Positions 16,762-26,751 are shown, counted from the stretch's first letter. The stretch: 64,000 nucleotides of DNA from Thermoprotei archaeon (GCA_003649445.1 QMRV01000003.1:1-64000); one strand, 5' to 3'. Made by a program: numbers and translations. The notes: generated by a model from the letters alone, not told the origin.

Positions 16762-19002
16762 CTATATATTTTTTCGGCTCAAGTATTCATCTCGATAGAA
16801 GCTGTGAACATAGGTTATTGGCTCATACACCGAAAAAACTCTAGAAAAGTGAGCTCCCATTGGTATCATTGCTAAACATTTTGGACAAAATTGATGAAAA
16901 CCATCTAGGATTATTCGGCATCGTGGACAATAAGTATAGTCCAGAGATAACATTAAGGGCCTCTCGTATTTAAGCAAGTAGTCTAGCAGAGTAACTAAGT
17001 CGTCTTTAGTGAAGTATATAGGATCTACCCGTAGAAAAACTCCTCCTTTAAGTTCTCTAAATGGTTCGCTATGATAAATCTTTAAGTATTCTTCGAGTGA
17101 CCCCGCTATATTGTAGGGCATCAATGTTAGTGGAGAGAAATATTGCTCTAGATTTTTTATTGGAATGTTCTTTTTTCTTAGTACGTTTCTAATAATACTG
17201 ACTACTCTTACAAAGTTTCTATCGTTACACATAAAAGAAAACTCTACTGTATACTCTTCGTTTTTAACAGCATCTCTAAATACCTTGATCAGTTCTTTTA
17301 CTAGTTTTCTAGCAGTTGATATGATGTGATCTTTGTTATCGTTACCCGCTAGCAAAAAGGCTGTAAAGTATACTCCTATAAAGGAAATTAAATAACGCGA
17401 ATATTCCCACCTATAGTAATAGTCTCCTTTAAGTATATACTCTGTTAACGGTTTTAGCCTTCTTTTAGCTACAATATCTTTAATAAAGCTATGTTTGCTG
17501 TTAAATGCCAGCGCCACAGAATCTGCTACGTTATATATTTTGTCAAAAAACTTTTCTTCCGTATGACTTTCAAGCATTATTAAAGGCAAATTAACAGCAA
17601 TAGAGGAAATTATCCCGTAAGCTGGCAGAATCGGTACTTCCTTAGGTTTTTCGAGCTGTATACCTTCACTAGAAGTAGAAACATAGTTTTCTTCCTTAAC
17701 AAGTGTTATTGGAACTCTTGATGCAAGCGCCTTATATATAGTACTTAGAAGATCATCATCCCTTAGGACTCTGTCATTTACTTTGAGCACTACTATGGGA
17801 GTTTTTGAAGGATACTTGCTATTAACATTTGCTAAAACATTCAACAATGTTTTTGCTAATAGTAGCGCTTCATCCATGTAGTCTACAAAGGAGAATAAAC
17901 CTGTATTTTTGTATTTAATCTTAATATCTTCGTATTCTTTAGGTAAAGAAAACGCACAAGCTAGTGCTACGGGTCTATAGTTTCTATAACTTAAGTTATT
18001 TATGTTGAGTATTTTAGTAAAATAGAGTAATTCCAATGATACTTTGTCTTGATCACCTTTACTTATAAAAGGTGACAAAATAAAATTAAAGTTGTCTATG
18101 ATTTGAGAAATATAATAATAATCTTTAAAATAATTTAATGTAATATACATTGAGAAAAGAGCCTCTCTAAAGTTTTTCGGAGCAGGTATGATTATCTCGG
18201 GAAAAAATTTATTTCCCATAAAATTTTCTTTCGACAAACATAGACATAAATCATGTCTAATGTCTTCAACCCCAATAAACCAATCACTGCTGTTCGCTAT
18301 GTGTATATATCCGTTTAAATGCGCAACAAGAACACTAGGAGGTATTAGCTGAGACATTGTATAAGCCTCGATTATCGACCTCCCAAGTATTCTTAGCAAA
18401 ACATTGGGAGTGTAAGGTCTTACTAAATCATAAGATTCAAATATATTTTTTACATCGTAGACAGGTAAACCGTATCTACTATATTTCTTTATATATTCTT
18501 CACATCCTTTCTCAAGTAGCGTAGCAATTACTAGTTCTCTTATTAAGTTTGTTGAAACATAGCGTAGATTTGCATTCTTAAGTTTCTCCTCTACATCAAC
18601 TGCTACTTCCTTAGCCAGCGACCTTTTGATACCAGTCTCTCTGACTAGACTATCTATTATTTTATTTTTATCAAAGTACTCCATTACATATTTTGATGTC
18701 GAAACAAGCATGTCTCTACTTTGTAGAGCAAGATAAGACTCCCTAAATTCTTTAAATAAATCAAATATCTTAAATCCTAGATCAGTTAATCTATATTTTC
18801 CTGTATTTCTATCTATTTCTATTATTCTATTGTCTACTAATTGTCTTAAATGATAACCAAATTTTCCACTTTTATCTCTTGCGATACCGATCTTCTGCAT
18901 TAATTCGCCATAAGATAACTCTCCTTCATTATATAATAGTTTAATTATTTGCATTCTAACTTCATTACCTATAATTCTCAATATTTTTACTATATCCTGC
19001 AC
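16762..19002 (-). CDS. Winged helix, ATP-cone and NrdD-like domains in one protein; probable nucleotide-sensing regulator
   Basis: 746 residues. Residues 1-75 are an ArsR-like winged helix (NEVRMQIIKLLYNEGELSYGEL). About 95-185 resemble an ATP-cone (VMEYFDKNKIIDSLVRETG, then VRPYTPN). From about 200 the chain follows anaerobic ribonucleotide reductase, with VLVAHLNGYIHIAN. The C-terminus keeps the two zinc pairs C692-PR-C695 and C706-PK-C709 and then reads RVFSVY (721-726) where NrdD has R-V-x-G-Y: the glycyl radical Gly appears to be Ser724. The protein is thus probably not a reductase. An inferred role is sensing ATP/dATP and acting on DNA. Start is GTG 19002 after GAGGGGGG. Confidence 0.75.
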   Translation of the reverse strand: MQDIVKILRIIGNEVRMQIIKLLYNEGELSYGELMQKIGIARDKSGKFGYHLRQLVDNRIIEIDRNTGKYRLTDLGFKIFDLFKEFRESYLALQSRDMLVSTSKYVMEYFDKNKIIDSLVRETGIKRSLAKEVAVDVEEKLKNANLRYVSTNLIRELVIATLLEKGCEEYIKKYSRYGLPVYDVKNIFESYDLVRPYTPNVLLRILGRSIIEAYTMSQLIPPSVLVAHLNGYIHIANSSDWFIGVEDIRHDLCLCLSKENFMGNKFFPEIIIPAPKNFREALFSMYITLNYFKDYYYISQIIDNFNFILSPFISKGDQDKVSLELLYFTKILNINNLSYRNYRPVALACAFSLPKEYEDIKIKYKNTGLFSFVDYMDEALLLAKTLLNVLANVNSKYPSKTPIVVLKVNDRVLRDDDLLSTIYKALASRVPITLVKEENYVSTSSEGIQLEKPKEVPILPAYGIISSIAVNLPLIMLESHTEEKFFDKIYNVADSVALAFNSKHSFIKDIVAKRRLKPLTEYILKGDYYYRWEYSRYLISFIGVYFTAFLLAGNDNKDHIISTARKLVKELIKVFRDAVKNEEYTVEFSFMCNDRNFVRVVSIIRNVLRKKNIPIKNLEQYFSPLTLMPYNIAGSLEEYLKIYHSEPFRELKGGVFLRVDPIYFTKDDLVTLLDYLLKYERPLMLSLDYTYCPRCRIILDGFHQFCPKCLAMIPMGAHFSRVFSVYEPITYVHSFYRDEYLSRKNI

Positions 19003-19139
19003 CCCCAGCCCCCCTCATATCATTTCATGTCTAAAAATATAATCTTTAATTCGTCTTGTCTACTTATATTTTTCCAAGAATCAATCGATCATTGCTAAGA
19101 CCGTATATATTTATTACACCTCTATAGAATACTGAATGA

Positions 19140-19841
19140 ATGCCTTCAATAAGAGTAGTATTAGTCGAACCGTACTACGAAATTAATATAGGATACGTGG
19201 CTAGAGTAATGAAAAACTTTGGTTTCAAAGAACTCTACTTGGTGAAACCTAGAGCACAAATAAGTGGTATTGCTAGACGCTATGCTATGAAAGGAAGAGA
19301 TGTATTAGAAAGAGCAGTAATACTAGATTCTATAAATCCTGCTATTAAAGACGCTGAGTTAGTTGTCGGAACAACTGGAAAAACATCAGATACATCACTT
19401 TTAAGACAGACCCTCTCTGTGAGAACTTTTGCCGAAAAAGTTAGCTCTATTCAGGGAAGAGTAGCGATTTTATTTGGTAGAGAGCCTTCGGGCTTAACAA
19501 ACGAAGAAATAAAACTATGCGACTACATGGTAACTATTCCTGCGAACCCCGAATACCCTATTCTAAACCTCTCTCATGCAGTAGCCATAGTTCTATACGA
19601 GATATACATGGCCACGAGAAAAAGAGCTGTAAAAGAACACAAAATTCCAAGAAATTACGCTACATTATTTCTTGATTATGTTTCCAAAATATGCGATAAT
19701 ATAGAGTTTCATGATATGAAAAAAGATAATATTATATTAGCTTTTAAGAAAATAATATATAAATCAAATTCTACAGAAAAAGAACTAAGAACAATATTAT
19801 TATTTATTAGAAAAATATATGTTTTATTATGTAAAAATTGA
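19140..19841 (+). CDS. trmJ: TrmJ-like tRNA 2'-O-methyltransferase (SPOUT)
   Basis: 233 residues. Residues 1-160 are a SpoU/TrmJ SPOUT domain with EPYYEINIGYVARVMKNFG, LFGREPSGLTNEE (motif 2) and IPANPEYPILNLSHAVAIVLYE (motif 3, knot). Archaeal TrmJ methylates the ribose of C32 in tRNA. A helical C-terminal extension (160-233) is common in this family. It starts at ATG 19140, close behind its promoter. Confidence 0.9.
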   Translation: MPSIRVVLVEPYYEINIGYVARVMKNFGFKELYLVKPRAQISGIARRYAMKGRDVLERAVILDSINPAIKDAELVVGTTGKTSDTSLLRQTLSVRTFAEKVSSIQGRVAILFGREPSGLTNEEIKLCDYMVTIPANPEYPILNLSHAVAIVLYEIYMATRKRAVKEHKIPRNYATLFLDYVSKICDNIEFHDMKKDNIILAFKKIIYKSNSTEKELRTILLFIRKIYVLLCKN

Positions 19842-19908
19842 TTCTAAATTCCTACTTAGTTAACTAAGCAATCTTTATAAATCAGCGTGAAGACATATAG
19901 TGATAATT

Positions 19909-20421
19909 ATGCCTCTGCGGCCAGGCAGATGCTATAGGCGGTTCGACACACCACCTTACACTAGACTAGAGTATATTAAAGGAGCTCCACATGTACAAAT
20001 ACCAAAATTTGACCTCGGGAATGTTAAAGGAAACTTCACACACATAGTTAAGCTAATTACCAAGGAAAGAGGTCAAATCAGAGCAAATGCATTAGAAGCA
20101 GCAAGAGTCATAGCACACAAATATTTAAGCAAAAATGTTGGCGAAGCAAACTATCATATGAAATTATGTGTATACCCACATCACGTTTTAAGAGAAAATA
20201 AAATGATGGCCATGGCTGGCGCCGATCGTCTCCAGGATGGAATGAGACTAGCGTTTGGTACGCCTATTGGAAGAGCCGCCAGAGTATATGAGAACCAAAC
20301 AGTAATATATGTGAGAATAAACGGTGAGCACATAGATAAAGCAAAAGAAGCCCTTAGACGCGCTGCATCAAAGCTACCTTTACCATGTAGAATAGTTGTA
20401 GAGCTTCTAGCTGCTCAATAA
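19909..20421 (+). CDS. rpl10e: 50S ribosomal protein L10e (L16 family)
   Basis: 170 residues from ATG 19909, matching archaeal L10e: MPLRPGRCYRRFDTPPYTR, GAPHVQIPKFDLGN, the KMMAMAGADRLQDGMR loop and a C-terminal AASKLPLPCRIVVE. It binds near the peptidyl-transferase centre. A GTG at 19900 is an alternative start but lacks family support. Confidence 0.97.
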   Translation: MPLRPGRCYRRFDTPPYTRLEYIKGAPHVQIPKFDLGNVKGNFTHIVKLITKERGQIRANALEAARVIAHKYLSKNVGEANYHMKLCVYPHHVLRENKMMAMAGADRLQDGMRLAFGTPIGRAARVYENQTVIYVRINGEHIDKAKEALRRAASKLPLPCRIVVELLAAQ

Positions 20422-20465
20422 CAATCTATTCAAGTAAATTAATTAAGTAAAATAGGGTGTTTTCT

Positions 20466-21173
20466 GTGAATCAAGGAATAAAGAGAATGATAGAGGCATG
20501 CATATACGTATGGAGCCATATTATAAATAACGAAAACGACAAAGTCTCTAGAGAGAAAATTGTAAAAATGCTTAAAGATGCCTATCATAAGTTTAAAGTA
20601 AAACCTATAAAAGACTACAGTAGAACAGGACTTTACGAGAGAGAAATAATAACGCTATACATTGTTGGAAAATATGGACTAAACCTCGTAGATGAAATAA
20701 ATTCATTATCAAAAGTATTCTACAAGGAAAAAGAATACGACTCACTATATCATGAACTTATTGAAAATTCATCCAGCAGTAACACTTTAGAAAAAAAGCT
20801 GTCTGCTGAAGTTATATTGAAGACTGCCAGATTCGGACTAATAATGTCTTTACTTGGATTTGGATTAAATAATAAGTTTTTAGAAGTTATATCACTTTTA
20901 GCAACTAATTACCCAGACTATGCACCAAAATTACATAAACTTGCCAAAATATATATAGCTATAGAAATAGCTAAAAAGATTGCAGAAGGTACTGTAAAAA
21001 ACCGTTTAGAAAAAGAAGCTCTTAAGCAAGCACTTTGTATGAAAATAAATTCGCCGAAAGCAGCGCCATCCGACAAGATGATCTACAAGTTTGCAAAGTA
21101 CTATTTCGGTGTACCAGAAGATCGGGCATTCCAAGTGCTCAATGTCAAGGATTCAATACTAGCTGAAATTTAA
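20466..21173 (+). CDS. DUF2192 family protein
   Basis: 235 residues from GTG 20466, which has a GGGTG site 6 bases upstream; GTG 20457 overlaps that site. The protein is all-helical with IEACIYVWSHI near the start, a central RTGLYEREIITLYIVGKYGL, and APSDKMIYKFAKYYFG near the end, the pattern I associate with the crenarchaeal DUF2192 family. Function unknown. It follows L10e by 44 bases, so may be co-expressed. Confidence 0.65.
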   Translation: MNQGIKRMIEACIYVWSHIINNENDKVSREKIVKMLKDAYHKFKVKPIKDYSRTGLYEREIITLYIVGKYGLNLVDEINSLSKVFYKEKEYDSLYHELIENSSSSNTLEKKLSAEVILKTARFGLIMSLLGFGLNNKFLEVISLLATNYPDYAPKLHKLAKIYIAIEIAKKIAEGTVKNRLEKEALKQALCMKINSPKAAPSDKMIYKFAKYYFGVPEDRAFQVLNVKDSILAEI

Positions 21174-21502
21174 TCTTTATTTTTTATACACTCAGATATA
21201 ATCTCGAAAACAATCTCTCTATCTTTTATTTTACAAGCGGACCATAGTGGTGAATCACAATTAACAACAAATATACGTCCCTTTTTTCTTCTAAGTCTTC
21301 TCACCATTCCTGCTCTCATGAGTTTATATAGAACCTTTTTAATAGAGTAAAGAGTATAAGCATTAATGGGTAGTCCCGCTAGTTTAGCTATATCTATGCT
21401 CTCAAAGGAGACACATGTGCCTTTAGCCTTACTAATTAGCTCTACAAGTGCATCACATACCGCCTTCTCATATACTTCACTTCTTTTATTTTTCTCAGAC
21501 AT
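21170..21502 (-). CDS. Winged-helix DNA-binding protein, paralogue 1
   Basis: 110 residues. Helix VCDALVELISKAKGTCVSF is followed by IAKLAGLPINAYTLYSIKKVLYKL, a winged-helix recognition region, and a basic wing RRLRRKKGR. It is a clear paralogue of the next gene (shared ALVEL/DLIKKS, G-C-V-[ST]-F, KLAGLP/TIAGLP, SPLW/SPIW). ATG 21502 follows GGCGGAG. It overlaps the convergent DUF2192 gene by 4 bases. Confidence 0.75.
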   Translation of the reverse strand: MSEKNKRSEVYEKAVCDALVELISKAKGTCVSFESIDIAKLAGLPINAYTLYSIKKVLYKLMRAGMVRRLRRKKGRIFVVNCDSPLWSACKIKDREIVFEIISECIKNKD

Positions 21503-21511
21503 TCTCCGCCC

Positions 21512-21853
21512 CTAGAGCTCTACTATTTTGCTAAGAGTTTCTAGATCTCCGTGTTTAAAAGCAACCCATATAGGACTTTCCTTAGTCGCCATATATTTTA
21601 TTCCGTGACTAGATCTGCTGTATCTTGTGATAAGTCCTTTATCGCATAGCTCATCTAGTATACTTCTTATAACTGTTAAAAGAACTGGCTGCGACGGTAA
21701 ACCAGCTATTGTAGCAAGTTTCTTGCAAGTGAACGTAACACAGCTTCCTCTAGACTTTTTAATTAGGTCACCCATCGCTTCTATTACAGCAAGCCTTACT
21801 TTTCTATAGTCCCGATAAGGTATCTCCCCTAAACCAACACTCTTTACTTTCAC
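21512..21853 (-). CDS. Winged-helix DNA-binding protein, paralogue 2
   Basis: 113 residues from GTG 21853. Longer frames reach back to 21964, but a TATA-like CTTATACTTATTAG (minus strand, 21873-21889) sits inside them about 27 bases before 21853, and the shorter product matches its 110-residue neighbour in length. Core features are AVIEAMGDLIKKSRGSCVTFTC, a helix-turn-helix KLATIAGLPSQPVLLTVIRSIL and a basic wing. The tandem arrangement suggests a local duplication. Targets unknown. Confidence 0.7.
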   Translation of the reverse strand: MKVKSVGLGEIPYRDYRKVRLAVIEAMGDLIKKSRGSCVTFTCKKLATIAGLPSQPVLLTVIRSILDELCDKGLITRYSRSSHGIKYMATKESPIWVAFKHGDLETLSKIVEL

Positions 21854-22041
21854 GCTTTTCTCTTCAAAAATACTAATAAGTATAAGACTTTGAGAAAAAG
21901 AACATATTAAACAGAGTAATACGGAGCTAGTATCAAAATATATTTGACCCCACAATATATTCAATGAAGCAGAATCTTAGTAAGAAAAATATATATTTAA
22001 GCTGGTTTTCACACTAGTCCCTAAGGATCAGGTTGGTGAAA

Positions 22042-23622
22042 ATGCTTAGAGAAATATACATACCAGACACAACGGTAATAATTAAAGGCACTCTGAGTAC
22101 TGCACTTGAGAGACGGTCTCCAAAAATTTTAGGTAAAATAATTATCCATAATCTGCTCGTGTTACACTTCGAAAAACTTTTAAGAGAAGGGAAAAGTCAA
22201 GGTCTATTAGGTTTACAGGAATTAAGAAAAATAAGAAGTATTATTAAAGAAAAGTATAGCGAAGAAGAACTAATTATAGAGGAAAGCCGAGAACTCCCAC
22301 AAGGATACCAAATGCTAAGAGATGAAGGCATAGACGCTATCCTGAGAGAATTAGCTAAGGACTGGAACGCCACACTCATAACATCTGATAGAACACAGTA
22401 CGAAACATGTTTAGCTGAAGACGTTAAAGTAATTTACTTAAAAACGGAAACTGGAAAAGCACTAATTTTTGAAAAAATGTTTCCCGAGAACGCTATGTCT
22501 TTACACTTGAAGGAAAACGTTGTTCCTTACGCAAAAGTGGGAAAACCTGGAAAATGGATCTTCGTGAAGATAAGAGATGAGCCTTTAACTAGAGAAGAGC
22601 TAGAAAGTATGATAAGAGAAATAATTGAGGCTGCTCGTAGCTCGCCTGATGCATTCATAGAAATAGATAGGCCTGGATCAACAATAGTACAGCTTAAGAA
22701 GTATCGTATCATAATAACTAAACCGCCTTTCTCTGATGGATACGAGCTAACTATAGTTAGACCACTTGTCAAGTTAAGTATTGAAGATTATAACTTACCT
22801 AAAAAACTTCTAGAACGTCTTGAGAAAAGAGCTGAAGGTATTTTAATAGCTGGAGCCCCTGGAATGGGTAAGACTACATTCGCTCAAGCTCTAGCAGAGT
22901 TCTACATGAGAAAGAACAAGGTCGTTAAAACAATAGAGTCTCCCAGAGATATGCATTTGCCTCCGCAAATAACCCAATATTCTAAGGCTTACGCGAGCTC
23001 GGAGGAAATACATGATGTCTTACTCTTATCTAGACCAGACTACACCGTATTTGATGAAATGAGAGATACTAGAGATTTCGAATTATTTGCTGACCTTAGA
23101 CTAGCAGGCGTAGGCATGATAGGTGTAGTTCACGCAACAACTCCTATAGACGCCATACAACGCTTTATAGGAAGAGTAGAATTAGGGATGATTCCCTCTA
23201 TAGTAGACACTGTAATATTCATTAAAGACGGTGAAGTCGCAAAGGTCTACGAATTAGAGACTGTTGTTAAGGTACCCTATGGTTTGAAAGAAGAAGACCT
23301 AGCCAGACCTGTAGTAGTAGTAAAAGACTTCTTTACAGGTGAGCCGGAATACGAATTATATGTCTTCGGCGAAAGAACATTTGTTGTCCCACTAAAGAAG
23401 AAAGAATCAGAAAGGAAAGAAATGACTAGAATTCTTATTGAAAAAACTATAAGAAAATACGTGCCTGATGCTGAATTCGATATAATAATTCATGATACTC
23501 ACGCTGAAGTTCTAGTTCCTACAGAGATATACAACTATGTACGTAAAAAATGCCGTAAAAGACTAGAGAGACTGAGTAGAAAACTCGGAATAAGAATTGG
23601 GCTGAGACCTAAGGTGCTCTAA
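22042..23622 (+). CDS. PIN domain-PilT-type ATPase
   Basis: 526 residues. An N-terminal PIN-like domain (about 1-130; [12 protein letters not shown], then [20 protein letters not shown]) is followed by a P-loop secretion-type ATPase with Walker [10 protein letters not shown] (about 271-279), an acidic FDEMRDTRD and [13 protein letters not shown] box (here [11 protein letters not shown]), and a C-terminal KH-like domain. The architecture is conserved across archaea as the COG1855-type PilT family; the function is unknown, though RNA or membrane-complex work has been proposed. ATG 22042 follows GGTTGGTG. Confidence 0.9.
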   Translation: MLREIYIPDTTVIIKGTLSTALERRSPKILGKIIIHNLLVLHFEKLLREGKSQGLLGLQELRKIRSIIKEKYSEEELIIEESRELPQGYQMLRDEGIDAILRELAKDWNATLITSDRTQYETCLAEDVKVIYLKTETGKALIFEKMFPENAMSLHLKENVVPYAKVGKPGKWIFVKIRDEPLTREELESMIREIIEAARSSPDAFIEIDRPGSTIVQLKKYRIIITKPPFSDGYELTIVRPLVKLSIEDYNLPKKLLERLEKRAEGILIAGAPGMGKTTFAQALAEFYMRKNKVVKTIESPRDMHLPPQITQYSKAYASSEEIHDVLLLSRPDYTVFDEMRDTRDFELFADLRLAGVGMIGVVHATTPIDAIQRFIGRVELGMIPSIVDTVIFIKDGEVAKVYELETVVKVPYGLKEEDLARPVVVVKDFFTGEPEYELYVFGERTFVVPLKKKESERKEMTRILIEKTIRKYVPDAEFDIIIHDTHAEVLVPTEIYNYVRKKCRKRLERLSRKLGIRIGLRPKVL

Positions 23623-23702
23623 TAATACTCAAGCCATATAAATATATACTGGATTGCTAGATTTTAATCACGATTGAGACCTAGTAGTGTAAAGTGGTTA
23701 CT

Positions 23703-24746
23703 ATGGCAAAGAAGTGTATAAATTGCACGTGGTATGACGCTTCACGCAGAATATGTAGAATTCTAGGGAAAGAAGTCGTCGACCCAGATAATCCTCCATG
23801 TTCACTAGGCTCACTTTCACGAGACAATAGTTCGTTGAAACCCACTTCCGTCGAAACTTCCTTGTCGAGAATTCTCTCTAAAACCTCTCCTTCACCAACT
23901 ACAGCTACTAAGTATACAGACTCTACAACTACTCTCGAAACTTCATCGATAGCACCTCCTCCTAAACCCACTTTCCCCTTAAAAAAGACCCTTTTGATGT
24001 ATGCCCCGACTGGTATACCTGAATTGGATAGAGTACTTGGAGGAGGATTCCTTAGAGGAAAGACTTATCTTATTGCAGGCGAAACTGGTTGTGGAAAGAC
24101 AATTTTTTCTATGCAATTTTTGTTAAAAGGAGCTGCTTTAGGAGAACCAGGTATATATCTCGCTATAGATGAACCTTCTGAGCACGTTAAAAGAGGTTTA
24201 AGGCTATTCGGATGGGATGTTAGTGAACTCGAGGAAGAAGGATTACTTCTCTTTCTCGATATGAGAACTCACTTCAGTAAGATATACTTAAGAGAAGAGA
24301 GAAGAAAAATAGAGCCAAAATACATTATAGAGTCTATAATAAGTAATATCAAGAAAATTAGAGCTAAGCGTCTAGTTATAGACCCCATAGCACCTCTTAT
24401 CTATGGAGGATCTCCTTCAGACGTAGTATACGTTAGAGAATTCGTTAGAGAAATAGTATTTTCCCTAGAAAGACTAGGCACAGTAACCACAATAATGACA
24501 AGCGAAATACCCACAGGGTCTACGCAATTGAGCAGATTTGGTGTCGAAGAATTTTTAGCCTCAGGAATAATAGTTCTTTCTCTAGAAGAAATAGCAGGAA
24601 AAATATATAGAGTCATGTACATAAGAAAGGCCCGCTGGGCTCCTGTTCAGCCGTGCAAATATGTCTTTGAAATAAGAAGCGGTGTAGGAATAGTAATACT
24701 TGGTCCGCTAGAAAAGTTTAAGAGAGCAGCAGCAAGCATATATTGA
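23703..24746 (+). CDS. KaiC-like RecA-fold ATPase with N-terminal four-cysteine motif
   Basis: 347 residues. The first 33 carry C5, C8, C18 and C33, which could bind zinc. A Ser/Thr/Pro-rich linker (about 35-90) leads to a single KaiC domain with GIPELDRVLGGGF, Walker A GETGCGKT (about 126-133), the LAIDEPSEHV loop (family E-E/D site) and LVIDPIAPLI (Walker B). The role is unknown; archaeal KaiC-like ATPases often act in signalling. Stop is 5 bases before SRP54, so an operon is likely. A GTG at 23694 is an alternative start. Confidence 0.85.
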   Translation: MAKKCINCTWYDASRRICRILGKEVVDPDNPPCSLGSLSRDNSSLKPTSVETSLSRILSKTSPSPTTATKYTDSTTTLETSSIAPPPKPTFPLKKTLLMYAPTGIPELDRVLGGGFLRGKTYLIAGETGCGKTIFSMQFLLKGAALGEPGIYLAIDEPSEHVKRGLRLFGWDVSELEEEGLLLFLDMRTHFSKIYLREERRKIEPKYIIESIISNIKKIRAKRLVIDPIAPLIYGGSPSDVVYVREFVREIVFSLERLGTVTTIMTSEIPTGSTQLSRFGVEEFLASGIIVLSLEEIAGKIYRVMYIRKARWAPVQPCKYVFEIRSGVGIVILGPLEKFKRAAASIY

Positions 24747-24751
24747 CATAG

Positions 24752-26071
24752 ATGCTACGAACTCTCTCTGAAGAACTTATTAAAGTAGTCAAGAAAATAA
24801 AAGGAGCTCCACTAATAGACGAAAAGACACTTAAGGAAGTAATAAGAGATATCCAAAGAGCTCTTCTTAAAGCAGACGTAAGTGTAGATTTAGTTTTCAA
24901 AATCTCTGAAAACATTAAGAATAGAGTTTTAAACGCCGAAATACCTCCAGGATTCTCTAAAAGAGATGTGCTTCTAAAAGCTGTTTACGAAGAACTAATC
25001 TCGCTTTTAGGAGGAGAATCTATTCCTGAAGTTTTACCGCCAAAAGACAAAGCTTATACTATAATGCTAGTTGGTCTACAAGGCTCCGGTAAAACAACGA
25101 GCGCAGCTAAACTTGCTTGGTTTTATTCAAATAAGGGATATAAAGTCGGACTAATATGTGCTGACACTTACAGACCCGCGGCATTTACTCAGTTAAAGCA
25201 ATTGGCAGAAAAAATAAATATACCTGTATGGTTTCAAGAAAACAAAGACCCTGTAGAAATAGCTGTCAACGGAGTAGAGTATTTTAAATCCAAGAAATAC
25301 AATTTAATAATAATAGATACTGCAGGCAGACATAAACAAGAAGAAGCTCTACTTAATGAAATGGAAGCTATGTTTGAAAAAATAAAGCCTGACGAAGTAA
25401 TGTTCGTAATCGACGCCACAATAGGCAAACAAGCTAAAAAGCAGGCTAAAGCTTTTAAGAAAAAAGTTCCTATCTCATCGATTTTTATAACAAAACTAGA
25501 CGGCAGCGCCAAAGGTGGCGGAGCACTAGCAGCTGTAGCTTCTACGGGAGCTATAATAAAGTTCATTGGAGTGGGAGAAAAAATAGATGAAATAGAAGTC
25601 TTCAATCCACCTAGATTTGTAAGCCGTCTACTAGGGTTAGGTGATCTAGAAGCACTCATAGAGCGATTCAAACGCCATGAAGAACTTATAAAGCTTCAAG
25701 AAAAAATCATGAGAACAGGCAAACTTACACTATATGATATGAAAATTCAACTCAAAAACCTGCAAAAAATGGGGTCTTTAAGCAAACTTCTATCGTTTAT
25801 TCCAGGAGAAATGCAGCTAACTATAGACACTGAAGGCCTTGACAAAAATAAAATAAAGAAATGGGTAGCTATCTTAGACTCAATGACTAAAGAAGAGCTA
25901 CTAAATCCCAGTATTCTAAATAGCTCTAGAATAAGGAGAATATCTAAGGGAGCTGGTGTAACTCCACGCGATGTAAAAGAACTTTTAAAAAGCTATGAAC
26001 TCGCAAGAAGATACATAAAGCAGTTAAGTAGAAAAAGGACTCGCTTGTCTAGGCTCGGCAGACTATGGTAG
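24752..26071 (+). CDS. srp54: Signal recognition particle 54 kDa protein
   Basis: 439 residues with NG GTPase and M domains: N-domain helices, G1 GLQGSGKTTSAAKLA, G3 DTAGRHKQEE, G4 TKLDGSAKGG, and a methionine-rich C-terminal M domain containing GGVTPRDV-like GAGVTPRDVKELL. It binds signal sequences and 7S RNA and docks to FtsY. ATG 24752 lies 5 bases after the KaiC-like gene. Its 3' end overlaps the TrmY-like gene by 7 bases. Confidence 0.97.
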   Translation: MLRTLSEELIKVVKKIKGAPLIDEKTLKEVIRDIQRALLKADVSVDLVFKISENIKNRVLNAEIPPGFSKRDVLLKAVYEELISLLGGESIPEVLPPKDKAYTIMLVGLQGSGKTTSAAKLAWFYSNKGYKVGLICADTYRPAAFTQLKQLAEKINIPVWFQENKDPVEIAVNGVEYFKSKKYNLIIIDTAGRHKQEEALLNEMEAMFEKIKPDEVMFVIDATIGKQAKKQAKAFKKKVPISSIFITKLDGSAKGGGALAAVASTGAIIKFIGVGEKIDEIEVFNPPRFVSRLLGLGDLEALIERFKRHEELIKLQEKIMRTGKLTLYDMKIQLKNLQKMGSLSKLLSFIPGEMQLTIDTEGLDKNKIKKWVAILDSMTKEELLNPSILNSSRIRRISKGAGVTPRDVKELLKSYELARRYIKQLSRKRTRLSRLGRLW

Positions 26072-26631
26072 TATCTTTTGCAATAGCTACTTCGATAACT
26101 CATCTATCCGAAAAATATTCACCGATATTAATGAGGTGTATTCCCGCCACACTTATGCTCTCACACGATATCCGACGTGATAGATGTCTCCTTTTTATAT
26201 GCAAAGAAAACAATGTAATAGTGAGAATAGAAGGCAGCAGAGTCAAGAGAATATTTACTGACGAAGCATCGCTTTTAGGAGTTTACAGAAAAATAAGACT
26301 AGCATTAGAGAAGAAGATTCGGAAAAAAGTAATTCACCCAGGAATAAAAGTCTACTACACTAACATAGCGAGTTTCCTTTCAAAAACCTTTACTTCAATT
26401 ATCTTTCCAGACACTAAAGGCAAAGATATTCCCGAATTATCTTCAGTAGAAAATGCACTATATGTGCTATCACTTGATAGAAAAACTCTTACAGATTTTC
26501 TAGCAGATATAGATATCGAGAAGATACCTTTAGTTTTTCCTAAGTCAATATACAACTTATCTCCTGACAAGATTATAGCCATAGTTAATATATGTCTTGA
26601 TAGAATAACTGGCAGACTATCTCCCTATTAG
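26065..26631 (+). CDS. trmY: TrmY-like tRNA (pseudouridine-54 N1)-methyltransferase
   Basis: 188 residues. The region LMLSHDIRRDRCLLFI matches the TrmY signature (LSHGIRRD), followed by VIVRIEGSRVKRIFTDEASLLGVYRKI, which parallels the VRFEGSxLRxLxPDERSTAxLIxKAL block, and HPGIKVYYTNIASFL. This SPOUT enzyme turns pseudouridine 54 of tRNA into m1-pseudouridine. The next gene is Pus10, which makes pseudouridine 54, which strongly supports the assignment. Sequence is divergent from the family elsewhere, so the call rests on motifs plus context. Confidence 0.78.
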   Translation: MVVSFAIATSITHLSEKYSPILMRCIPATLMLSHDIRRDRCLLFICKENNVIVRIEGSRVKRIFTDEASLLGVYRKIRLALEKKIRKKVIHPGIKVYYTNIASFLSKTFTSIIFPDTKGKDIPELSSVENALYVLSLDRKTLTDFLADIDIEKIPLVFPKSIYNLSPDKIIAIVNICLDRITGRLSPY

Positions 26632-26751
26632 ATTTCCTACAATAACTTACTCTAACAGCAATGTTCACATTATTTCATTAAATCTATATAAAGTTCTATA
26701 CCTCTTTTCGATAAAACTATATATTTTAGGAGTAGAAGTTATGGGACGGTG

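Noticed and set aside
21854..21964. Longer N-terminus for the second winged-helix paralogue
   Set aside because: The frame contains the TATA-like box and reads as hydrophobic filler; the GTG at 21853 gives a length equal to the sister protein.
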